A DNA stretch of 64,000 bases, taken from contig CAMXCT020001469.1 of assembly GCA_947184155.2 (NCBI GenBank), positions 455,501-519,500 of the forward strand. Direction: 5' to 3'. Position numbers and translations under genes: made by a program. The DNA is from Cladocopium goreaui (lineage: Eukaryota; Sar; Dinophyceae; Suessiales; Symbiodiniaceae). Shown piece by piece: positions 25,201-37,200 of the stretch (the first letter of the stretch is position 1; each line of letters opens with the position of its first letter). The notes beneath the pieces are model-generated. The model was not told the origin of the DNA and did not search any database. It worked only from the letters and a program-made list of their open reading frames with translations.

Positions 25201-28200
25201 TTGCGCTTGGGAGAAGCGAAGGCCTTGCCCCTGGAGAGAGTGAAGAGGATTGAGAGCAAAGATCGCCAGAACACCTGCAGGTCTGGAGGCAAAGAACTGA
25301 ACCCAGGAGAGTTATAGCATGTTACAACACGAGTCACACATGAAACAACACAACGATGTCTGTATGCAAACAGATATATACAGTAACAGATATATACAGT
25401 ACATCTAATCACATGTGTACATCTAAAATGTACATGCATAGAAGTAGCATCTCGAATCCATCGATATTATCCCTTCTCCAAGTCAACTTATGTCTCCAGC
25501 TCCGTGCCTTCTCGTGCGTGGATGCTCTCAATCCAATGATCTTCGAAACTGCTGCCATCCCTGTAAAGCTGGTGGTGCTGATAAGCATATAGGCGTAGCC
25601 AACCGCATGGCTACCCGAAAACATGCCAGTGCCCATGCCCTTCATAGCGACACGGCGACAAAACTTGAGCAGAAATGATGCCTTCAGAAAAGAAGTTAAT
25701 TAATTTAGGCATGATTCGGAGTTCCGAATGATTCGGTTTGTTCAGGTGCCAAGATCTTGGCAGCAATCAAGTCCTACATTCTAGCGTACCATCCATGGAA
25801 GATCAGGGCATATGGAGTCAGCACTAGCCCTCATCTGCTAGGCCTCTCGGCTCCCTGGCGATCGTCTTTGATCAGATTGCCTGTGACTCCAGCCCCTGCC
25901 ACCATCTGGAAATCCTTCACCTGCGCGACTCAATGTAGCAAAATGGGACACCCCATCGATTTCACCCTACATTTTTCATCATTTTTCATGGATGTTTGAA
26001 ACATTTTGGAACCATCAACCAGTTACATTGGCTAAAATCCCATTGTGAACTCTCATCTCTTATTAAACACCTGCCTTTTTCTGGATACTCTCCGGAAATC
26101 AAATACGGCAACGGAAAATCGCACATCGCTAGATGACTTCCAACCTCCAACGCCCCCCATCGGTAGACAGCATCTTTTAACGCTATCCCTTTGGGACATT
26201 TAACAAAAAGCTATGGAAAATGGTCATTTATAGATGATTTACTCATTAAAAATGGTGATTTTCCATAGTTGTTTGTATGTTATAAAGGGTCATTTTACTT
26301 ATTCATGGCGATCTTCAATGTGTGAAATTTACCAACGAGATCCAGATGGCGATCTGTTCCCGTCCGCCTGGTAGGTCGGTTGGTCTATGGGCAACGCCGC
26401 CACCATGGCCCGGGACACGGGATGCACAGACAGCTGACCTGACCACGGGCATATCACGTCTTAAAGCTCAGTGATGAACCAAAGAACTCCAAGTTGTACA
26501 GAGTTACAGTATGTTACAGTACTATATCATATGGGGATGGGTCAAAACCCTGGTACCTAGTGAACTCCAAAATAGCTGGTAAATGGATGTTCATCCCACT
26601 AAAAATGGTATTAATAGGTATTGATCCATATTCTTCTTGTTATGCCCCTGCCTTTTTGCCATGCCCCTCAGGCCCCGGCCCAGAGAGGCCGCGAAGGGAA
26701 GGGGATCTAATTCCTGTCAGGAACAGTCACGGACGATGAGGAACTGCAAGGCCTGTCACATCCTCAACGATTTTCAGAACTGGCATCAACTCATTGCATT
26801 GTCCCCATTCAACTCATTGCATCCACTTGGTATATCATTCCTTAAGATCAACCATCAAGCACCAGTTGGATTATTCATGATGTGATGATAGTAATATATA
26901 GTAATACCCAAAAAGATAGAAGTTCGCAAAATCCCAGCAAATGAGTGATCATGTCATATCTCCACGAATTTCATCACTTTTCGGCATTTTTAAGGGGGTT
27001 ACCATAGTCACTCATCCTAACCACTTAGTATAGCCGATCATTCACCACGCCCTTGGCCGCCTTGGCCGAGTGCGCAGAGGACCCGATCTCCTGATTCGGG
27101 GGGTTTTCATAAATGGGGGTACCCCAAAAATGGATGCTTTATTTCATGGAAAATCATGGAACATCCAAACAACATGGATGAGAACTGGGGGTACCCCCAT
27201 GACTCTGGAAACCTCCAGATCTTTGGGATAAAGGGGGATGGGATGACTCTTGCTGATGTTCTATTCAATATATATATATATGATAAACAAAGTTCGTTAG
27301 ATTTCTGGATGATTAACCAACCTTTCATAATTTCACAGTTCATCCTCTACTTCTGTGCGGATCCAATTGTGATTCACCAGCGAATCAGCAAACGTCGCAG
27401 CAAACGTCGCTGTTTCGCAAGGTGTGTTTTGGGCGCTAGCTTCAGCTCCAACATCATTCATCCACCTATCTCCCTGTCGATCCATCATCTAATATTATGC
27501 ATCTATCTATCAACCAATATATATATATATATAATTGTCACTCCCTCCTTCCCTCAGCGAGCTAAGCACATCAGCACTTTTAACTGGGATGCGCAAAGGT
27601 CTTCTTTCGCTGCTTCTTTCTGTCCTGTGTTTATTCACAGAACAGTTCTGATGCTGCAGCCAGTTTTGCTGCAGCATTTCCAGCAGGTGCATTGGCTTTG
27701 CCAGCACCTTATTCCCCCAGAGCTCTGGAAGAATTTATCCCAAGACTTGGAGGTGTCCGGGGATGGTGGAGGGCCATTTTGAACCGAAGTCTGAGTACAT
27801 TCGGTCATGACGATCCGAGGGACATGTCCCACTACACGTCACTCCCTCCTTCCCTCAGCGAGCTAAGCACATCAGCACTTTTAACTGGGATGCGCAAAGG
27901 TCTTCTTTCGCTGCTTCTTTCTGTCCTGTGTTTATTCACAGAACAGTTCTGATGCTGCAGCCAGTTTTGCTGCAGCATTTCCAGCAGGTGCATTGGCTTT
28001 GCCAGCACCTTATTCCCCCACTTTAGATGCTGGCGTGACAATGCCCTTCATTCCTTACCAGGGGTCTTCCCACCTAGTTTGGCCTCTCTTTCTTTTGTGC
28101 ATGGACTCCGTAGGGCGATCACCTTTGGCCTCTTTGGACGATTTCGCCAGTTTAATTTCATCGTCCAAATCTGCCGCCTTGGCCATCAACTTGTCCATGA

Positions 28201-31200
28201 CTTCGAACTTCAAATCTTCAAATTGAACAATGATCCTCTTTGAGCTGTCGAAGCCCATGAACTCACTGTTGGTCAGGCTATCAGCTTCGGAATTCTGATC
28301 TCTAGGTATCCACTTCAAATCCATTTCTAGGCCCAGCCGCTTGAGCTGAACTGCCAGTTCCATGACCACAATGGAAAGCGGATACTTGCACGACATGAAA
28401 TGGTTCAGCACATAGGTGTTGCCCAAGTTGTCCGTACTAGCCGATAAGGACATCACCGTTCTGCTCATGTCGCACTCCCATCCCTTCCCGAACAACATGA
28501 TGGCTGTCAGCACTGCCACCAACTCGAGACTCGCAATGTTTCTGAACGGTTCTCCCTTCAGATAGGCCCATGGAGCATTGCGTCTGTTTAGAACGATGGA
28601 GAACCACCGAGCGTCCTCAGTCCGCCCTGAAGCCGGAATTTCCCAGCCACCGATCACAATCAAGTCTGCTTCTGCTTTAGCATCCACCCGGAACTTTTCT
28701 ACCGGACGGCTTTCCAGACGTCTAGGTCTGGTCATGGCTTCTTTGACCACTTCGCCTTGAATAAAATCCAAGAGAACTGCCACTGCCTCTGGAAACTTGG
28801 CAAAGGTCCCTGGTGAAAGGACCGCTGCCCACGCAAATATGGGCCCCAAGAATGGCCTGACATGCTGTAGAGCCCCTGCCACAAAACTGAATCGGCCCAA
28901 TGCTGATTTAAGATCGCGCCCAGTCACTCCGCCTGAAGCTCGATGTCTTTCAAGCCATTCCACAATCCATTTGACATTCTTTTCCGAAATGCCTTTAGTG
29001 AACTTCTGCACATCGATTTGATAGCCTATCCAATGCACTACCAAACCCCCACGAACTTTCTTCCATGCAATGGGCACCTCGAAAAGTTCCAAGCAAAACA
29101 ACCAAAACAACATCCTTCTCCAAAAGTAAGGGCCCAATGCTGTGAGCCATCCATCGTCGGCGAATAATAGGTGCAGCAGGCCGAGATCAAAACCTCCCAA
29201 CCTGTGCACCAACCTCACCAAACATGCCGCAAGCCTCTGCCAATGGTAGGCAGCTGAAGCCACGCCAAACGTGCCTCTGGTGTGTAGAAACACGGTACCC
29301 TCTTGCTTGCCCGCAGGCAGTCTAAAACCTTGCAGGCCCCAGTCTTGCTCGTCTACTGGTAAAAGTTTATGAGCCCTGGAAATGTCGTAGAGGATCGGGC
29401 ACCGCATAGCCCCTTGAGCCTCCTCGACCTCCTTCTCCACCTGCAAAAGCACACCCCCAGCGTCGTCCACCATAGGGAAGCGCATCCTATCCCTTACTTT
29501 AATCCTATGATTAATGTCGACCGAGTAGGAACCATCATGCACGATGCGTACCACGCTTGAACCAAGCTCCTTAGGCACCGCACCCAAGGCTGCCACCGCT
29601 AACCTGCCCTTGTACTTTTCCTCTGCTTCCTCTGTTCTCATAGCTATGATGGAACCCGCTTCCACCTCTTCCATCACCTGTCGCTCAATGTCCTCCGCAT
29701 TTTCTTCCGCAGACCGGTAATTGCAAGCCAGAGTGTCCCTGAACTCTTCGTCTGTAAAGTCCAAATTCCACTTGACTTTTTCCTCAAAGACCGCTGGGAC
29801 ACGAGGCATGGTCTGATCCACGCCCAAGCGAACTCCTGAGCTAGCTGCCGCTTCCAGCCACTCGAAGTCCTCGTCCTCCACTACCTCAAGAGCCGCCGCC
29901 AATCTCCTGAAGTTCACTTCCGAGCACCTGTCTCCAGACCTTCTCCTGGGAGATTTACCCAAGAGTTCCAGCTTCCTGTCCAGAGACTCTCTGGCCTCTT
30001 GAATGACTTCCGAGAAGGGAGACTTCAGACCCTTCCCCCCTGCCAGCGACCAAAACACTTCTTTGACCGCATCGCCCTTCTTGTTGCAAATGCTAAGCAC
30101 CCATTTCAGAAACTCCCCCTTGCAACAAGATGCCAACCCCAGTGCTGATTCACTGGAGAGCTGCCTCCTTTGTTTCACCGGCCACCTCCCCGGCGAACAC
30201 AGTCCTCCCCCGTCGTGGATGGACCTCTCCTTCCCTTTGTACCAACACCGAATTGGCACACCGTGTCCTGCTCTGGCTGGACTCTCGACGGGAACACTTT
30301 CCGCTTCCCCCGAGCTGTCCTCCCTTGACCTTACGTCGGAAGACTTGTCAAGAGGGCTCTCTCCTAGCTTCCTCTTCTTATCCACCCCGTTTTCATCCGG
30401 ATCCGTTCCAGATGACCGTTGGTTTCTTCTACCTGGTTCGAACGGAACCACTCCGCTCGATTGGCCTTTCACCTCTGGGCAACCACCCCCTCCAACGGAC
30501 CCGGAGGTGGAAGGACCGCTGAACTCGGCCATAATAGCTGCAGCTATAGCCTCGTCCAGCTTGGGTGGATAGGCATCCGTACCTGTGGTCCGAAAATTGA
30601 CATCATTGGACTCTTTGACCAATGATGTAGAAATATGGCAAACGCAGCTTTTGGTCAGTGGCCCAGCGTAGAAACCCTGGGAGTCAAATTCGGGCCATCT
30701 GTTTGAGCCCCAAACGAGCACGTGCTTGGAGTTACAAATGAGCCGTGTTGGTTTTCTCCAGGGTGCCCCCCAGCAGCATTGATTGATGGCCACTGTCCCC
30801 AGAGAATTTTCAACGCTGTCAACCAGATCTCTTATCTGTTGAATTTGCCATATACTGGCCGGAATAATCCTAGCCCGATCCTCCTCTCGGATCACCACCC
30901 CCAAATCTTCTGGATGCTCACCGAAAATGAAAACAACCATCCCATCAAAAGAAAAGGGGTGTTTTGACACGGCTTCCCAAACCCTAATGGAAAACCGCAC
31001 CAATGCATTGCCCAGCTCGAGATCCTTTTCGAATCTCTTACTCACCCATGGGAACCCCCACAAATGATCCTTGGTCCTCAAAGTTGGAGGTCCTCGCATA
31101 TTGGCGCACCTGACGCGGCTCCAGGTGCTGCATGGGGGTGTACATATAATGACATGAAACTCTCCAGCAGCGATACGTGAAACTAAAGAATCTTGCAACC

Positions 31201-34200
31201 CTTCCTGTGTGAGATCGAAATGATCACCTCGTTTGAGGTCCACTTCCAGTGCATCCACAGCCCAGCCCTTTTTAGCCGCCATGGATTTCAAGTATGAGAC
31301 AACTGATGTCTTACGTTCTGCCCCTGCAAACAGGTACAGGACTTTCAGTGTGAAACTTCGTAGTGCTTCACCTGTCTTGGCGTTCTCGACAGAAGGCTTC
31401 TCTCCTGTCCCTGACTCTAATTGTCCTGATTCCACAGGTGACATACTTTCACCTGCAGTCTGCCTCCCTACTGTCTCCCCCGACTGTTGCTCAGCTGAGG
31501 GTGGTTCCCTCTTTGCATCTGATACATCCAGAGGGAGGGACACCTCTGGATCTCTGTACCTTCACTTGGACTCGGCTTTGGCCCCAGCTCCTGCTGTGTC
31601 CTTGCCGGGGCCCTTGCATGAATGGGCTGGGTGATTACCAAAACAAATCTGGCAACAGTGCGCCCTGCCGCAGTTGTAGCGACAACGTTGATCTTTGTTG
31701 TTCCAAGCGAAGCAGATGTCCCTTCCATCCGGCGTACGGCTGTGAAAGGATTTGCCGCCGCCTTTCTTTCCTTTTCCCTTGCCCTTCTTTCCCTTACCCT
31801 TGGATCTGTTTTCCCAAGAGTCCCTTCCTTTCTCCGGAGAGTCTCCCCTCCTCGGAGATCTTGACTTCAGCCTGTATTCCCTTACCGCTGAAGCCCCCCC
31901 CATAGAGGTGGGCGTAAGGAAATACCTTTCCTTAGTTGTGGTGTCTTTCATTCCTTCTTCCAATGCTGTGATCATGGGGGTACCTTCGTTCATCGCCTTC
32001 GTGGCAAACTTGCGAATCTGGTACTCGTAGGAAAGCACCAGCTCGAAGGAGGGCCGTGAGATCACCTCGCCCTTCTCGTCTTTTGCCGACAGGCCATGAA
32101 CATGTTCCCCCAACAAATAGTCCGCCAGCTTCATAAAGATGTTGGGGTCCAGACCACGCAGCACAGCCCGGTTCGGGAACTTCAGCTGGGTCATCACATA
32201 GGTGTGCCCCACCAACTTCAAACGTTGCCTCAACTCCTCAGGCGTCTTGGGTGGTTTGGTCTCCCCGTGACCCTTTTTCACCCGCACATTGCCAGAACGG
32301 TCGATGACCGCTGCCAGCGGCTCTGCATCGGCATCGTCCTTGGACAGGAACTGCACCAAGGCCATATTCTTCCACTCGCCAGCCTCCACCTGGTCGAAGA
32401 CGTGCTCCAAAGTTGCTGTGGCCGGCGCCACCTTGTCCTCCATTTTGTAATACATCTGTTCAAAGCGCACCTTCAAATCTTGCGCTTCCACTTTGTTCAC
32501 AGGTGCAGGCAATGCCGCTACTGTGGCTTCCGCCTCTGCCTTGTGCCGCACCTGCATCCTGGTTGTGCATGCCTGCCAACTGTCCACCAGGCTTGCAATG
32601 GACACCACATCACGACCTCTTACCAATTGGCAGTGGTCCACCGCGAAGGCCCTCACATCGCTGGCTGCCTCTGCCAACGCTGCAAACTTGCTGATGCTGG
32701 GCACACCCAAGTTGCTCAACACTCCTTGCGTCCTTGCTGGAACCCCTTTCCGTTCCAACAACCCCTGAAAGTCAGGGTCCAACTTCGCCACGGCATCTCG
32801 AAGACCTTCTTGAGTGTCAAGATCTGGTGGAGCGTCGGCCATTGCAAGTCACCGGCCGATATACCACCTAGGCTTACAGGCTCTGGACCTTGGAATCGCT
32901 GCGGCGACCTGAGCTGACATGGTCAAACATGACGACATGTAGTGCATGTGGCAATTCACACAAACTGAAACCCTCACAGTGACAACGACATCCCTACACA
33001 CCAACACTCACCAGTCAACTTCCAAGAAAAGCCAAAGAAAAGCCAAAGAAAATCCCCCAATGCAAGTCCTCCACGCTTGAGAAACGTGACGGTTTCTTCC
33101 CATGAGAAAATGCCCTCGCACCCATGAGTCTCTTCTCATTGCCTGTTGATCACCTGAAACTTTACCTCAATTCAACCGGCCCCAGCTACTGAAATCTCCT
33201 TTATCGCCTCCGTCCGCAGACTGGTTGCCCACGGCCTCTATCAATCCTCTGACTCGTCCACTGATGTGCTTGAATCAGAGGAGCTGGCACCTTCATCGGA
33301 AGCTTCGCTATCCGACTCTTCTGCAGCCATGCCTCGTGGAAAGCACACTCGGCAAGACTGGTGAAACGTATCGGATCCCGGTGGATCATTTCCCACCACC
33401 TCATACTTCTTGTAGTGAACCCCAGGAACTCGATGACACTCTCCCACGCGATGAAGCGTCTTTCGATTTCCTCGTCCCCAAATACTGAGGACGAAGACCC
33501 CTCTGGGGACAATTTCACCTGCCTCACACCGATCACCCAGTTCTTCGCCACTGGAAGGACAGTCGGGTGGCACCTCTGTGTCGTCTTGAACTGCTGTCTC
33601 CTCTTCTGTCATATGCCCGACCAAGTTCCAGTCTCGTTCAAAAGATTCCTCTTCACACGCCTGTTCTGGTTCTCCCAGTCTCAGGATTTTCCGGGGACGA
33701 CCCTTCCCGAAAACTGCCAGCTTCTCCATCTGGATTTCAATGACGCCGCCTGGACAGCCAATCTGCTCCATCCTGGCTGCAATGGCACTCATGATCAGCG
33801 CCTCATCAAAGGGGTCCTGCCCCCCAATGCTCCGCCTGACGAAGTCAGCCACCTTTGCTTGCGCCCTGATTGTGTTGGCGCGCCATGTTCTTTCGTAGCC
33901 CTGGTCGATTGTTGGACCCCAGCGGCCCATCTGTTTGCGAATCTCCGCTGGTATTCCAGCTGCCTCAGACCAGGTACGCATAGTAGCCCTTTCACTGTGC
34001 TCTGACCAAACAGTCCCCACTCCGTGTTCGAAGAGAGGCACTGTGGCGCCTTCAAACCCAATCTTCATGTCCTTGAACAGCGCCTGTGAGCAGCGCGAAG
34101 CCAAAGAGTAACTTGCCATTCGTTTCAGAAACCCGCTGAGGTCTCGATTGGGAGCCGGTAGCATGAAGTCTCTGTCCATGACTCCACACTCTTGGCTCAG

Positions 34201-37200
34201 CTTCAACCACAGCTCGAAACCCGTGGAAATCCACGTCTCATCATGGACCCAGCATTCTTTGCTGATCCATATCCTGAGAAGACTCACTTTCTTCCCAGGC
34301 CCCGTGGTCTTTGTTCTGGTTAGCACAGCGGTGATGCCATGCGCTTGCCACTCAAGGGATTTATGATCCATCCCCTGAGTATCAGAAAACCTCATTCCAC
34401 TCCATAGCTTGATCAGCCTATACCAGGCATAGCACCTGACATAGGACTCCAAACCGTAGTCCAGCACCATGCCTTCCAGGCATATCACCACCTTCAGTGG
34501 TAGGTGCCACGCCTTCTTGGCGAACCGTGGAGCTTCCTCTGACAGCTGCAAGTTGATCTCTTCTAACACATTCTTCACTGCCGGAGATCTTCCCAATTGT
34601 TCCTCCAACGGGAACTCCCCAGCATTTTCCATAAACAACAACGTCTTGAAAATAGACCCTGGGACCGTCCGTCCACAAGGCTCGTTTGCACGACTCTCTA
34701 AGTACAATGCAAACTCTTCTGGATGTTCTGGCCAGAACTTGCCGAAGGTGACGGCCATCCAGTCCCTGACTTTCTTCCAAGTCCTCACATGCTTCCGCAG
34801 TGTGGTCGACCGACGGCCCTTGCCGAATCGCCGGGTCATATCCACTCCTTCCATCACCTGACATCTAAGCATGACAGGTGCCTTGCCCTGATCCAGGAAC
34901 ACCTTCAATTCCCGGATCCATCGATTCCTCTCGTTCCTCTCCAGGCTGTCCCGCAACGCTTGGTTCGGTCCAGCCATCTCCAATTTCTTCTGGAGTCTCG
35001 TGGGCCATCGAACCACTTTGGCCGTCCCATGACGTGGTACGATCTGCAAGAGTCTGGCCTCCGCTCTGGAACGATGCTCGTTCAACTTGTCTTGCAACTG
35101 TTTTGCCAGGTGAGCTTGCATCAGCTCTCCTTCTGGCGCCCTGCCTTCAGCCTTCCACGCTATACGAGCTGCAGGCACCGTGAGTTCCACCAAGTCTTTT
35201 AGCAACCTGATGGCGAACCCCTTCTTAGCTGTTTCCTCAGCCTGGCCAACCACATCGTCCAGCTCGTCATCGGTCGCATCGGCCAACGTAGCCAAGTGCT
35301 GAACCGTCCAACCAAGTCCTTCCAAGACTTGGGCCAGTTCCATGGCTCCACCACCTAGCCTAGCTAACTCGGGTAGGGAATCCATACTACCCAAAGGCGA
35401 AGCCCTACGCCCCACTACCATTTTGAACCGAAGTCTGAGTACATTCGGTCATGACGATCCGAGGGACATGTCCCACTACACATATATATATATATATGGT
35501 ATGTGTCAATTATATCAATCTATCATAATCTATTCTAATCTATTATCTTCTATCCTACTCTAATATACTCTATGTACCTCCCCAAGCACTGCACAATCCT
35601 GTCCATCATTCGACCGCACTCCGTCCTCCACACTTTGCAGAACTGGGCTTCCTGTGGTCAACGTCCCAGTCCTCGGCTCCATTGTTGGACCATTCATCGA
35701 GATTTTAACAGTGGAAAAAATCCAGCCGTGATTACCAGAGGGTAACCCCAGTTACAACTGGACTACCCCTACTTCGCCGATAACTGGGGTGAACTCCCCC
35801 TATGATGAGACCTCTATGATGAGACCCCTCAAACAAGCCTCCCATACTACTCCCACTCACAAGACGGGAAGCTTATGGGAACGAACATATTAAAGGATAC
35901 TAGATAGCTTGCAAACAAGTGATTCTTCAGTTGGACATTTATTCCTCCAATTAGGAATGTTTATGGCTAAACAAAGGCTGAAACTTCAGCTAGTAAAACA
36001 TAATCAAACTACCAAATCACGGTATCTACGCAGCTGTGAGGGGCATCAGTCATCAGTCTGTTGATCTAATGCCCTCGCAGCAAGGGGATGCTGGTCCAAA
36101 GTAGCTACAACTACATGACCTAGACTCTTAACCTATGAACAGTCAATAGCCACTTGCAAATCTGTACTTATATACATCTATGATCGATCACTATCCCATA
36201 TGATGTTGAAACTAGTGTCCCCCCAAATCCACTGGTTATATAATCCTCATTCTCCCATATCAAATATATGTAAATGGCCAGGCATGGGGGGCCATAACTC
36301 TATACATACCATAACCGGAAGCCACACTGCATATATACATATACAGTCACATACATATCATATCAAGTTGGCTTTGTGATATGTACATACATTATCTATC
36401 TATCTATTCTATTCTATTCTATTATTCTATTCTATTCTAATCCATCTAATCCATCTAATCGATCTAATCCATCTAATCTATCTAATCTATCTAATCTATC
36501 TATCTATCTATCCATCCATCCATCCATCCATCCATCCATCCATCTATCTACTTATCTTATCTTATCTTATCTTATCTATCTCTCTCTCTATATATATGTA
36601 TCCCCATGTTTTCTCCGTGATTTGCCATTCATTCACCATATTCCTTGTGGCCAAATGGCCCCATGGCCCTGGGCGGCCGCGCTTGTCGAAGGCCACTCCA
36701 TTGGCAACGGCCAACGCATCCAAGGTGCGGCCGCCCTTCAAGAGCACCTGTGGATCTCAGGGCCCCAGGGCGCCAGGGCGGTTGAGGCTTTGCCACCCAT
36801 GGGATATGGACCATATGGAGATGGATAATGATGGATATATAGATATGATATGATATGATTCTATATACAATTCTATAGATATATGATGATATATGAATAT
36901 GATGATATATGGCCATGTTGGGGAGATGACATTTTATCAACATACATTCCCATGTTCCATTATGGTTGAAAGCCGCGCAGCAGATTGATGGGGCCGTCCG
37001 TACCATCCACGAGGCAGGAAGTTTTGAACGTATAGATACATATAGAATCATTTTGCGGAGATTTTATAAAACATTGCAAAACATATATAAAGCAATCCAA
37101 ATCTCCTTTTTGTGGTTGAAGATATTCAACCTCCGTTTAGAAAACACAAAATCAACTCACTCACCAAATCTTCACCAGCCTTTTGCCCAGTGAAGGGGTG

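Larger units (their letters stand above)
27537..35481 (-). mobile_element. Complete tyrosine-recombinase retrotransposon with split direct repeats
   Basis: About 7.95 kb. In element sense: repeat A1 (35481-35418), three ORFs (YR, Gag, MTase-RT-RNase H), then B1 (28020-27838), A2 (27837-27774 plus 54 bp) and B2 (27719-27537). A1...B1-A2-B2 is the split-direct-repeat plan of PAT/Ngaro-type elements, which integrate through a circle using a tyrosine recombinase and make no target duplication. None is seen: both ends lie in (TA)n tracts. All ORFs are open and the repeats look identical, so the copy is young. It lies in the P1B ATPase intron between exons 35578 and 27090, same orientation as the gene. 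Confidence 0.92.

Noticed and set aside
30003-30572. Plus-strand open frame of 189 codons
   Set aside because: Antisense of the MTase-RT ORF; Ser/Pro-rich composition reflects codon use of the real strand.
32096-32917. Plus-strand open frame of 273 codons
   Set aside because: Antisense of the Gag-like ORF of the YR element, with no motif of its own.
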